Positions 1-8,167 of a DNA stretch of 32,729 nucleotides are shown here, one piece after another. Numbering within the stretch: the stretch's first letter is position 1; each line of letters opens with the position of its first letter. The position numbers were made by a program, and so were the translations under genes. Under the pieces are notes generated by a model. The model had not been told where the DNA came from. It was given only the letters and a program-made list of their open reading frames with translations, and ran no database searches. Source of the stretch: an uncultured Ruminococcus sp. (GTDB lineage Bacteria; Bacillota; Clostridia; Oscillospirales; Acutalibacteraceae); the NCBI GenBank assembly GCA_902802985.1, contig CADCOE010000018.1, positions 1 through 32,729 on the forward strand, in the 5' to 3' direction.

Positions 1-2
1 AT

Positions 3-725
3 ACTTGGACTTGTCCCAACTGCGGCAAGATTATGCCCAACTATGTTGGCACTTGCGGCTGCGGCGAAGTAAAACCGTTTGACTTCGGTTTTGATGATGC
101 CCCCGCTGCTCCTCTCCCCAACATTACTAATCAAAGTAAGGATGCTCAAAAAATGTCGGCAGAAGATATGTCACAATTCAATGATGTTCAGCCGTCTTTA
201 CAGTCATACAATCCACAGGTTCCTGTCAACACTCCCGAATCTCAACAAGATTTCAGCTTTATAAAAAATGACAGTACACCCAAAACACAATCAAATGAAT
301 CAAACGCTGCTGTACCAAATGACTTTGAACCCTTAGAGCCGCTCATTTTTGATAATGCGCCACCTCCTGCTCCGATGAGATTTGATGATGCTCCGCCTGC
401 TTCCTTTCAATTCAGCGGAAGTAACTTACCACCGGCTGAACCAATGAAATTTGACAATACCCCTCCTGCTCAGCCGATGAGGGGTAATAACAATCCGCCG
501 GCTCAAACTGCACCTTCTGCTGAACCCAAGAAAAAAACGGAGAAGAAACATAAATTTGGCAAAAAGGCAAAAGAAGAACAGGCTTTCCTCCAAGCACAAG
601 AGGCCGTCAATAATCGCAAAGATGTTCCGAATGACGGAACATGGACTTGTCCCAACTGTGGTAAAGTAATGCCCAAATATGTTGGTACTTGCGGCTGCGG
701 TGAATCACAACCTTTTGAATTTTGA
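3..725 (+). CDS. Zinc-ribbon repeat protein with Pro/Ala-rich linker, 5' end outside window
   Basis: The frame is open to the left edge, so the N-terminus is missing. The visible part starts and ends with nearly the same module: TWTCPNCGK(I/V)MP, then YVGTCGCGE and PF(D/E)F. This is a four-cysteine zinc ribbon of the form CxxC-x10-CxC, once at about bases 3-80 and again at about bases 640-722. Between them lies a low-complexity linker with repeated FD(D/N)(A/T)PPA and PPAxPM units (about bases 340-510), then a Lys-rich stretch (about bases 525-580). No signal peptide or membrane segment is visible, though the start is not seen. Zinc ribbons commonly bind nucleic acid or protein; the function here is unknown. 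The tandem ribbons suggest more copies upstream. The inverted repeat at 739-781 follows 14 bases after the stop. Confidence 0.75.
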   Translation, partial: TWTCPNCGKIMPNYVGTCGCGEVKPFDFGFDDAPAAPLPNITNQSKDAQKMSAEDMSQFNDVQPSLQSYNPQVPVNTPESQQDFSFIKNDSTPKTQSNESNAAVPNDFEPLEPLIFDNAPPPAPMRFDDAPPASFQFSGSNLPPAEPMKFDNTPPAQPMRGNNNPPAQTAPSAEPKKKTEKKHKFGKKAKEEQAFLQAQEAVNNRKDVPNDGTWTCPNCGKVMPKYVGTCGCGESQPFEF

Positions 726-738
726 ATAATATAACCAT

Positions 739-781
739 TAAGGGTCTGTCGCAAAAGAAAGATTTTTGCGACAGACCCTTA
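739..781. repeat. Dispersed inverted repeat, copy 1
   Basis: Perfect 18-bp inverted repeat (739-756 and 764-781) around the 7-base loop GAAAGAT. The core reads GGGTCTGTCGCAAAA in the left arm. A second copy sits at 9162-9207 with the same loop and paired substitutions in the stem. It lies between convergent genes and could end transcription from either side, but there is no U-tract after the stem, so a small dispersed REP or MITE-like element is equally likely. Confidence 0.7.
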
Positions 782-827
782 TCAGTTTTAAACATAAAAT
801 AATACAGAAAGAAGCGGAAAAAGGAAG

Positions 828-1259
828 TTACATTGCTGCAATATCTTTTTCTTCGAGGAGCTGAATTCCATTTTCCGTAAGTATTTTTTCAGCGGCATCG
901 TTATCCGCCACACGGAGGACGACCGAAGCAAATTTTTTGGAAACTGTAATAAAAGCATACATATACTCGATGTTGATGTTGTATCGTGCCAGTATTTTGA
1001 CAATTTTCGCCAAAGAACCCGGTTCATCCGGAATGGATACACCAACAACCTTTGTAATAGATACAAAGCAGCCTGAGGATTCCAATGCCTCTTTTGCCTT
1101 TTCGGGGTCGGTTACGATTAAACGGAAGATACCAAAATCCTGCGTGTCGGCAACGCTCATTGCACGAATGTCAATACCGGCTTTGGCGATAGAATCGGTG
1201 ATCGTAACAAGTTTGCCTTCTTTGTTTTCTACAAAAATAGATATTTGCTTGATTGCCAT
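828..1259 (-). CDS. Tandem ACT-domain protein
   Basis: A 143-residue protein made of two ACT domains, about residues 1-67 and 68-143. The first opens with KQISIFVENKEGKL and the second with VVGVSIPDEPGSLAKI, the typical beta strand plus ligand loop. No catalytic or DNA-binding domain is attached. Stand-alone tandem ACT proteins bind amino acids and are often encoded beside phenylacetate-CoA ligase and indolepyruvate oxidoreductase genes. It is the last gene of the aryl-acid cluster, 26 bases after the upstream ligase, with ribosome site AAGGAGG about 9 bases before ATG. A role as an aromatic amino acid sensor for the pathway is inference. Confidence 0.85.
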   Translation of the reverse strand: MAIKQISIFVENKEGKLVTITDSIAKAGIDIRAMSVADTQDFGIFRLIVTDPEKAKEALESSGCFVSITKVVGVSIPDEPGSLAKIVKILARYNINIEYMYAFITVSKKFASVVLRVADNDAAEKILTENGIQLLEEKDIAAM

Positions 1260-1285
1260 AAATAACAGCCTCCTTTTTTGATTTG

Positions 1286-2614
1286 TTATACGTTAATACC
1301 GAGTCTCTTGCGGTTGTCGATCACTCTGACAGCCTTGCCTTCTGAACGAGTAATACTTTTGGGTGCAACAAGATGTACCTTGGGATTAATGCCGAGCATT
1401 GCTTTCATCGCATCCTGAAGTTGTTTCTCCTTGTTGGTAATGACCTTTGGCGTATCGGAGAAATCATCCTCTTTCATTTCAACATTAATGTCAAAAGTAT
1501 CGGTGTTATTGACTCTGTCCACGATGATCTGATAGTTGGGAGCGTAACCACAGTTCAACAGTACTGCTTCTATCTGGCTTGGGAATACGTTGACACCACG
1601 AATAATCATCATATCGTCCGAACGTCCGAGTGGTTTCGTCATTCTGATAAAGGTACGTCCACAGGAGCATTTTTCACGGGACAGCACACAAATATCTCTT
1701 GTGCGGTAGCGGATCAGCGGAAAAGCCTCCTTGTCCAACGAAGTAAATACCAGTTCGCCTTTCGAACCAACAGGAAGTACCTCGCCGGTGTCTGGGTCAA
1801 TGATCTCGGCAATAAAATGGTCTTCGTTGATATGCATACCCGATTGTTCCTCGCACTCGAAGGAAACACCGGGACCGCTCAATTCAGTCAGACCATAAAT
1901 ATCATAGGCCTTGATGCCGAGCGATTTTTCAATATCCCGACGCATTTCTTCAGTCCAAGGTTCTGCACCGAAAATACCTGCCTTGAGCTTATTGTCCTCG
2001 GGACGATAGCCTTTTTCTTTGAGAGACTCGCCAATATAAGCCGCATAGGAAGGAGTACAGCAAAGGATGGTAGAATTAAGATCCATCATAAACTGTATTT
2101 GTCTGTCGGTATTGCCGCTTGACATAGGCAATGTCAGACAGCCAACCTTGTGAGAACCGCCGTGAAGTCCTGCACCGCCTGTAAAAAGTCCATAGCCATA
2201 GCATACCTGACAAACATCATCTTCTGTACCGCCTGCCGCAACAACAGCACGGGCACAACATTCTTCCCACATATCTACATCGTTTTGCGTGTAGAACGCA
2301 ACGACACGTTTGCCGGTTGTTCCCGAGGTGGACTGAATACGGACACAGTTCTTGATGTCAGTGGCCAACAGACCGTAGGGATAGGCTTCTCTCAAGTCAT
2401 CCTTTTTGAGAAACGGCAGTTTATGAAGATCCTCTGTCCCCCTGATGTCCTCTGGCTTCACACCCTTTTCGTCCATCAGGTCACGATAATACTTTACGTT
2501 GTCATAGACATATTTTACCTGTTTGACCAGTTTTTCATCCTGAATTTTTTGGATGTTTTCTACCGGCATTGTTTCGGCTTCAGGTTGATAATATTTTTTC
2601 TGCACTAGTATCAC
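1286..2614 (-). CDS. paaK: Phenylacetate-CoA ligase (AMP-forming), paralog 1
   Basis: An acyl-adenylating ligase that converts an arylacetate, ATP and CoA to aryl-CoA, AMP and PPi. It shows the family P-loop STSGTTGKR (about residues 95-103), the DIYGLTELSGPG segment, the C(S)CGRT cysteine pair, the GRSDDMMIIRGVNVFPSQIE hinge and a C-terminal EGKAVRV lysine. At about 440 residues it has the usual PaaK length. The first codon of the frame is GTG (2612-2614); a second GTG three codons on (2605) is an equally good start, as neither has a clear ribosome site. It follows iorB by 33 bases. It is clearly divergent from the second paralog at 5060-6370, which suggests a different arylacetate. The exact substrate cannot be read from sequence. 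Confidence 0.92.
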   Translation of the reverse strand: MILVQKKYYQPEAETMPVENIQKIQDEKLVKQVKYVYDNVKYYRDLMDEKGVKPEDIRGTEDLHKLPFLKKDDLREAYPYGLLATDIKNCVRIQSTSGTTGKRVVAFYTQNDVDMWEECCARAVVAAGGTEDDVCQVCYGYGLFTGGAGLHGGSHKVGCLTLPMSSGNTDRQIQFMMDLNSTILCCTPSYAAYIGESLKEKGYRPEDNKLKAGIFGAEPWTEEMRRDIEKSLGIKAYDIYGLTELSGPGVSFECEEQSGMHINEDHFIAEIIDPDTGEVLPVGSKGELVFTSLDKEAFPLIRYRTRDICVLSREKCSCGRTFIRMTKPLGRSDDMMIIRGVNVFPSQIEAVLLNCGYAPNYQIIVDRVNNTDTFDINVEMKEDDFSDTPKVITNKEKQLQDAMKAMLGINPKVHLVAPKSITRSEGKAVRVIDNRKRLGINV

Positions 2615-2647
2615 TCTTTCGTTTTAGCATTTTTCGTTGAAATCAGA

Positions 2648-3220
2648 TCAGTTATCATAACCAAGGCTGAAAGCTTTTTCGTTGATTTCAATAAAACTCG
2701 GTTTTACACATTTAGCGATAGCAGCCTCCCATTTTTCATAAGGAATATCGAAATATTTTGCCAATCTGCCCATCAAAACGATGTTGCAAGCTTTTGCCGA
2801 TCCTGCTTCGGATGCAAGAGAAAGAGCGTCGATGGCATCAACGTGAACCCCTTTTGCCGTCATCTCATCCAAAACGTTTTCGGGATAAAATTCATTGCCG
2901 ATGATAACGGGCATCGGGTCGATCTGCTGTGTGTTGACAATGACGGTACCGTCTTTCTTTAAGTTTTTGATATATCTTGCTGCTTCGATTTTTTCAAAGC
3001 TGACGATGAAATCCGCCTCTCCTTCTTCAATGACAGGAGAATATACTTTGTCGCCAAACTTAACGTAAGTAACAACAGAACCGCCTCTCTGGCTCATACC
3101 ATGCACTTCACTTACTTTAACGTCAAAGCCCTCATCTACCAGAAGTCTGCCCAACAGCTTGGAAGCGAGAAGCGAACCCTGACCTCCTACACCTACGATC
3201 ATAATATTTTTTGTTGCCAT
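2648..3220 (-). CDS. iorB: Indolepyruvate:ferredoxin oxidoreductase, beta subunit
   Basis: A 190-residue gamma-domain subunit of 2-oxoacid:ferredoxin oxidoreductases. It starts with GVGGQGSLLASKLLG and contains GMSQRGGSV, both diagnostic for this subunit. Together with IorA it oxidises arylpyruvates to aryl-acetyl-CoA and CO2 with ferredoxin, or runs in reverse as a reductive carboxylase. Its start overlaps the iorA stop by one base (TAATG), so the two are translationally coupled, as expected for a stoichiometric heterodimer. Length is normal for the family. Confidence 0.95.
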   Translation of the reverse strand: MATKNIMIVGVGGQGSLLASKLLGRLLVDEGFDVKVSEVHGMSQRGGSVVTYVKFGDKVYSPVIEEGEADFIVSFEKIEAARYIKNLKKDGTVIVNTQQIDPMPVIIGNEFYPENVLDEMTAKGVHVDAIDALSLASEAGSAKACNIVLMGRLAKYFDIPYEKWEAAIAKCVKPSFIEINEKAFSLGYDN

Positions 3221-4962
3221 TATTCCTCTACCTCACTTTCAAATGCATCAAACGGACAAAGTCCCGCACATACACCACAGCCAATGCACAAAGTGCTGTC
3301 AACCACAGCGTGACCATCTCTGAAGGAAATCGCAGGACAGCCGAATTTCATACAACGCTTGCATCCTCTGCATTTTTCGGTATTGACGTGAAGCGGTTTT
3401 TTGGGTTTAACATATTTGAGCAGCACACAAGGTCTGCGAGAAATGATAACGGAAGGTTCGTTTTTAGCGAGTTCTTCCTTAACAGCCTTTTCACATTCTC
3501 CCAAGTTGTAAGGGTCAACCACTCTGACAGAGCGAATACCGACAGAATGACACAGACTTTCCAGATCTACTTTGCCGGCAGGATCTCCCTTGATATTTCG
3601 ACCCGTTGTAGGGTTTTGCTGATGACCTGTCATACCCGTGATCGAGTTATCGAGAATGATCACAGTAGAGTTTGACTGGTTATAAGCAATATTGATCAAT
3701 CCTGTTACACCTGAATGCATAAAAGTAGAGTCACCGATCACACAAACCGTCTGATTTTCCGTTTCACTGCCGCCGGCCTTATTGAAGCCGTGAATACCAG
3801 ATACGGAAGCACCCATACAAAGAGTCATATCCAAAGCATTCAGCGGAGGCATTGATCCGAGGGTATAACAGCCGATGTCACCAAGTACGGTAATTTTATT
3901 TTTGGCAAGAACGTAGTACATACCACGATGCGGACAGCCGGCACACATCATCGGCGGTCTTACAGGAATAGCGGTATCAAGACATACATTTTCCTTTTTT
4001 TCCAGTTCAAATGCGGCAGCGACCGTTTTCTGCGAAAACTCTCCGAGGATAGAAAATTTTTCTTTTCCGACAACATTCACACCAATCGTTTTACAGTAAT
4101 TTTCAATGATCGGATCCAGTTCCTCGATCACATACACTTTGCCGACTTTTGCGGCAAAATCCTGTATCATTTTGACCGGAAGCGGATGAACCATACCCAG
4201 TTTCAATACAGATACGCTGTTACCAAACACTTCCTTGACATATTGATAAGAAGTAGAGGACGTAATAATGCCGAAATCATACGTACCGTTGCCTTCTTCT
4301 ATTCTGTTAAGGGGAGAAGTTTCGGCATATTCGATGAGTTTATCGGTTCTTTCTTCAACAAAAGGATGACGGGCGATCGCATTGGCAGGAGCCATAATGT
4401 ATTTGCGTGGATTTTTCTGATATGGTTTTTCTGTTTCCGTTCTTTCTCCTTTTTTTACAATGCTTTGGGAGTGTGCCACACGAGTACACATTTTAATCAA
4501 TACGGGTGTGTCAAACTGTTCGGAGATCTCGTAGGCAATTTTAGCAAAATCAAGAGCTTCCTGTGAATCTGATGGTTCCAACATCGGGATCTTTGCGGCA
4601 ATCGCATAATGACGGGAGTCCTGTTCATTCTGTGAAGAATGCATACCGGGGTCATCGGCAACGCAGATGACCATACCGGCATTGACACCTGTGTAAGACA
4701 TTGTAAACAAGGGGTCAGCAGCCACGTTCAAACCAACGTGTTTCATACAACAGGCAGATCGTTTTCCTCTGAGGGAAGCACCAAAAGCAGTTTCGGCAGC
4801 CACTTTTTCGTTGGGTGCCCACTCGCAATAGACATCGTCAAATTTTGCAAATTCCTCGGTAATCTCCGTACTGGGAGTACCGGGATAGCTTGATATAACG
4901 GAACATCCGGCCTCGTAAAGTCCACGTGCCAGTGCAGCGTTACCTATCATCAATTCTTTCAT
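3220..4962 (-). CDS. iorA: Indolepyruvate:ferredoxin oxidoreductase, alpha subunit
   Basis: A 580-residue catalytic subunit. The N-terminal pyrimidine-binding region has SYPGTPSTE (residues 25-33). The thiamine-diphosphate domain has GDIGCYTLG, GDSTFMHSG and DNSITGMTGHQ. The C-terminus carries two 4Fe-4S sites, cysteines 531, 534, 537, 542 and cysteines 559, 562, 565, 569 ending in CP. The order and length match IorA of anaerobes. Substrates of the family are indolepyruvate, phenylpyruvate and 4-hydroxyphenylpyruvate. Ribosome site AGGTGG lies about 8 bases before ATG. The 97 bases separating it from the upstream ligase hold only a short hairpin, so cotranscription with that gene is likely. 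Confidence 0.95.
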   Translation of the reverse strand: MKELMIGNAALARGLYEAGCSVISSYPGTPSTEITEEFAKFDDVYCEWAPNEKVAAETAFGASLRGKRSACCMKHVGLNVAADPLFTMSYTGVNAGMVICVADDPGMHSSQNEQDSRHYAIAAKIPMLEPSDSQEALDFAKIAYEISEQFDTPVLIKMCTRVAHSQSIVKKGERTETEKPYQKNPRKYIMAPANAIARHPFVEERTDKLIEYAETSPLNRIEEGNGTYDFGIITSSTSYQYVKEVFGNSVSVLKLGMVHPLPVKMIQDFAAKVGKVYVIEELDPIIENYCKTIGVNVVGKEKFSILGEFSQKTVAAAFELEKKENVCLDTAIPVRPPMMCAGCPHRGMYYVLAKNKITVLGDIGCYTLGSMPPLNALDMTLCMGASVSGIHGFNKAGGSETENQTVCVIGDSTFMHSGVTGLINIAYNQSNSTVIILDNSITGMTGHQQNPTTGRNIKGDPAGKVDLESLCHSVGIRSVRVVDPYNLGECEKAVKEELAKNEPSVIISRRPCVLLKYVKPKKPLHVNTEKCRGCKRCMKFGCPAISFRDGHAVVDSTLCIGCGVCAGLCPFDAFESEVEE

Positions 4963-5038
4963 TTTGATATACCACCTTTTGTGTATAGGATTTATTTTTA
5001 GTCAGTGTGGGCCATTTTCCTGTTACGGATGGTCAAAG

Positions 5039-5053
5039 GGCAGTTGCACTGCC
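5039..5053 (-). other. Short intercistronic hairpin after paaK paralog 2
   Basis: GGCAGT, loop TGC, ACTGCC, starting 7 bases beyond the ligase stop at 5060 and before iorA. No U-tract follows, so it is probably not a full terminator. It may stabilise the upstream message or cause partial polarity between the transporter-ligase pair and iorAB. Confidence 0.35.
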
Positions 5054-5059
5054 TGACGC

Positions 5060-6370
5060 TTATTGATTTCTCAAGTCCACAATTCTTTTTGCCTTTCCCT
5101 GAAAACGTTCAATCGTTTTGGGAGCAACAAGTGTCACTCTGGTTCTCAAACCGAGAACAGACTGCATTTTAGCTTCAATGTGTTTTTTAAGGTCACTTAG
5201 ACGCTGATAGTTTTCAAGAAGTTCAGCATTGTCGAGTTCCACCTTAATTTCCAAATTGTCCTTGAAGTGTTCACGAGTAATGACGAGCATATAATGCGGA
5301 GCAATATCCTTGATGCTGATAAGAATATTTTCAATCTGAGTGGGAAATACATTGACACCCTTGATGATCAGCATATCATCGGTTCTGCCCATTGTTTTTG
5401 CCATTCTTGCGTGAGTCCTTCCACAAGAACAGGGTTCATAGCTGATTTTGGTAATATCCTTGGTTCTGTAGCGGAGAACAGGCATACCTCTTCTGGTAAG
5501 GGTCGTAATGACCAGTTCACCAACCTCTCCTTCTTCAAGTTTTTTTCCTGTTTCGGTATCGATAATTTCAGGGAGGAAGTGATCTTCAGCAAAGTGCATA
5601 CCGTTTCTGGCTTCACAGTCACCCGATACACCGGGACCTCCCAACTCTGTCATACCATAGTTATCGGAAACACGGATATTGAAATTAGCTTCAATCTGTG
5701 AACGCATTGCCGGTGTACACGGTTCTGACCCGAGAATACCGAGTCTGAGCGAATAATCGGATAACGGATAACCGGCTTCTTTGACAGCCTCAGACAGATA
5801 AAGCGCATAAGACGGTGTTGCGACCAGACCGGTAACACCGTAGTCACGCATCATCATCAACTGCTTTTCGGTATTGCCGGAAGAAGCGGGGATAACGGTC
5901 GCACCGATATTTTCCAGACCGTAGTGAAGTCCCAACGCTCCGGTAAACAAACCGTAGCCGAAACTGATCTGAATAACATCCTCTTCGGTAACACCGCCTG
6001 CTGCCGCAACACGGGCAACCAGATCTGCCCAGATCCGGATGTCCTCACGAGTATAAACACCAACGGTCGGCTTGCCGGTCGTACCTGAAGAAGCGTGAAT
6101 ACGAATAATATCCTTCATTGGAACCGCCATTAGGCCGAAAGGATAATGGTCACGAAAATCATCCTTTGTCGTAAACGGAATGTACTCAATATCTGAAAGA
6201 GTTTTTATTTTCGAGCCGTCAAACACACCTGCGTCGGTCAAACGCTGATGATAGAGAGGCACGTTGTCATAGCAGTACTTTACTGTCTGTTTCAAGCGTT
6301 CTAATTGAATAGCCTCAATTTGATCTCTTGGAAGAGTTTCAATGTCTTTTTGAAACATCATTGTCATCAT
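5060..6370 (-). CDS. paaK: Phenylacetate-CoA ligase (AMP-forming), paralog 2
   Basis: A 436-residue second arylacetate-CoA ligase. Motifs: ASSGTTGKPTVG (about residues 93-104), DNYGMTELGGPGVSG, C(S)CGRTHARM, GRTDDMLIIKGVNVFPTQIE and the C-terminal FQGKAKRI lysine that closes over the adenylate. Its ATG overlaps the stop of the symporter gene in an ATGA junction, so the two are translationally coupled, which ties ligase activity to uptake of its substrate. The start region holds four ATG codons within five codons; the first fits an AGGAA ribosome site. Alternative reading: an acyl-CoA ligase for another short aromatic or branched acid. Confidence 0.92.
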   Translation of the reverse strand: MMTMMFQKDIETLPRDQIEAIQLERLKQTVKYCYDNVPLYHQRLTDAGVFDGSKIKTLSDIEYIPFTTKDDFRDHYPFGLMAVPMKDIIRIHASSGTTGKPTVGVYTREDIRIWADLVARVAAAGGVTEEDVIQISFGYGLFTGALGLHYGLENIGATVIPASSGNTEKQLMMMRDYGVTGLVATPSYALYLSEAVKEAGYPLSDYSLRLGILGSEPCTPAMRSQIEANFNIRVSDNYGMTELGGPGVSGDCEARNGMHFAEDHFLPEIIDTETGKKLEEGEVGELVITTLTRRGMPVLRYRTKDITKISYEPCSCGRTHARMAKTMGRTDDMLIIKGVNVFPTQIENILISIKDIAPHYMLVITREHFKDNLEIKVELDNAELLENYQRLSDLKKHIEAKMQSVLGLRTRVTLVAPKTIERFQGKAKRIVDLRNQ

Positions 6371-8022
6371 TTCCTTTTTTTAGTTTTAGTTTTAGCAGCG
6401 GCGGTTTTTTTAACAGCAGATGTCTTTGTATCCTCATCCTCATTAATCGACTTTTTGGAGGACACTGTCACTTTTTTGTTGTAGCAGGCAAAGATCCGGT
6501 CCGTTCTTTCGATGTCCTTTGCCGGAGCAATCAAAGCAATGACCGGAGTAATCACAATACCGATCAGCATAGCGAGCATACCGGCATTGATGGGAGACTT
6601 AAAATAGTCCAGTACAGCATTCCCGAATTGAACATTTGTCAGGTTGCATACAAAGGATGCTACGGAAATACCGATACCAATGACAAAGTTGATCCATACA
6701 GCTATTTTCGGTACTCTCTTCATATAAAGTCCGTACATAAACGGAGCAAGAAAAGCACCTGCCAAAGCGCCCCACGAAACACCCATCATCTGAGAGATGA
6801 ACAAAACGGGTGAGCTTGCCTGAATAATAGCAATAACAGCTGAAACAGCAATAAAGAATACAATGAATACTCTCATCCAAAGAACTTTTTTCTTTTCGCT
6901 CATTGCTTTTTTGGAGCAGAAAACAGGATCGATAAAGTCGATGGTCAGTACTGAGCTGGAAGTAAGAACCAGACTGGAAAGAGTACTCATAGAAGCGGAA
7001 AGTACAAGAATAACTACAATGCCAATGAGTATCGGGGAAAGATTTTCAAGCATTGCAGGAATAACGGCATCATAACCTCCTTCCGGTTTCACTCCGTCAG
7101 CACTCATTTTTCCAAACAGTCTGCCGAAGCCTCCGAGGAAATAACAGCCGCCTGCCACGATAATGGCAAAGATGGTGGATACAATCGTACCCGTGCTGAT
7201 AGACTTTTCAGATTTGATGGCATAAAATTTTTGTACCATCTGCGGAAGTCCCCACGTACCCAAAGAGGTGAGGATCACTACGCCAATCAGTCCAAAAATA
7301 TCGGGACCGAAGAATGAAGTATAAGCTCCGTTAAAAGTGCTTCCCGAAGCGGTGGTAGCAGTTTGTTGTGAAAGAAGAGCGATCGTTTCTGTCAGACCGC
7401 CGTTAATATTCATTACAGCAGCGATAACAGCAATAATCCCCCCCAGCATAATAATACCCTGAATGAAGTCATTGATAGCGGTTGCCATATAGCCGCCCAA
7501 AACAACATACACACCGGTCAATGCCGCCATTGCGATCACACAGTAGGTATACGGAATACCAAATGCCATCTCAAACAATCGGGAAAGTCCGTTATACAAA
7601 GAAGCCGTATACGGAATAAGAAAGATGAAGATGATAATAGAGGCAGCAATTTTCAATGCCTTGGAATGATATCGTTTGAAGAAAAAGTCGGGCATTGTGG
7701 CAGAATTCAAATGCTGTGTCATAACACGGGTGCGTCTTCCCAGGACGTTCCACGCCAGAAGAGAACCGATAAAGGCGTTTCCCAGTCCGATCCAAGTAGA
7801 GGCAAGACCGAAACGCCAGCCAAACTGTCCCGCATAACCTACAAAGATAACAGCGGAAAAGTAGGAGGTGCCGAATGCAAACGCTGTCAGCCACGGCCCT
7901 ACGGAGCGGTTGCCCAAGACGAACCCGTCAACATTCGTCGTTTGTTTACGACAGTAGATACCTACTCCGATCATAATGGCAAAGAAAATGACCAGGAACA
8001 GGATTTTGATGAACATATCCAT
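6367..8022 (-). CDS. Sodium:solute symporter (SSS family), probable arylacetate permease
   Basis: A 551-residue integral membrane protein with about 12-13 hydrophobic helices. It shows the SSS core, including VGIYCRKQTTNVDGFVLGNR near the N-terminus and TSYFSAVIFVGYAGQ in the first transport helices, and resembles the PutP/ActP branch. The last 30 residues are an unusual Lys/Ala/Thr-rich cytosolic tail ending in KKRK. It is the first gene of the aryl-acid cluster and is coupled by an ATGA overlap to a phenylacetate-CoA ligase. SSS permeases of phenylacetate are known from pseudomonad paa clusters, so uptake of phenylacetate or indoleacetate is the best guess. Proline, pantothenate or acetate are alternatives. 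Ribosome site AAGGAG lies 10 bases before ATG. Confidence 0.85.
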   Translation of the reverse strand: MDMFIKILFLVIFFAIMIGVGIYCRKQTTNVDGFVLGNRSVGPWLTAFAFGTSYFSAVIFVGYAGQFGWRFGLASTWIGLGNAFIGSLLAWNVLGRRTRVMTQHLNSATMPDFFFKRYHSKALKIAASIIIFIFLIPYTASLYNGLSRLFEMAFGIPYTYCVIAMAALTGVYVVLGGYMATAINDFIQGIIMLGGIIAVIAAVMNINGGLTETIALLSQQTATTASGSTFNGAYTSFFGPDIFGLIGVVILTSLGTWGLPQMVQKFYAIKSEKSISTGTIVSTIFAIIVAGGCYFLGGFGRLFGKMSADGVKPEGGYDAVIPAMLENLSPILIGIVVILVLSASMSTLSSLVLTSSSVLTIDFIDPVFCSKKAMSEKKKVLWMRVFIVFFIAVSAVIAIIQASSPVLFISQMMGVSWGALAGAFLAPFMYGLYMKRVPKIAVWINFVIGIGISVASFVCNLTNVQFGNAVLDYFKSPINAGMLAMLIGIVITPVIALIAPAKDIERTDRIFACYNKKVTVSSKKSINEDEDTKTSAVKKTAAAKTKTKKRK

Positions 8023-8059
8023 TTTATTGTGTCTCCTTCATTTTATTTTTTTAAAGGAA

Positions 8060-8077
8060 ATATTATTTGAATAATAT
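8060..8077. promoter_or_regulatory. AT-rich perfect palindrome upstream of symporter operon
   Basis: ATATTATT-TG-AATAATAT, a perfect 8+8 inverted repeat about 38 bases upstream of the symporter ATG and in the divergent space shared with the amidohydrolase gene. It may be an operator. I could not place a convincing -35/-10 pair on either strand here, and AT-rich palindromes arise by chance. Confidence 0.3.
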
Positions 8078-8167
8078 GTGTTATATTTGAAATTACTTTG
8101 TCAGACTCCAACAGAGAATTTTTGATAACAACATATTCATTCAGCGAAAGTAAATGAGGTAAGAACG

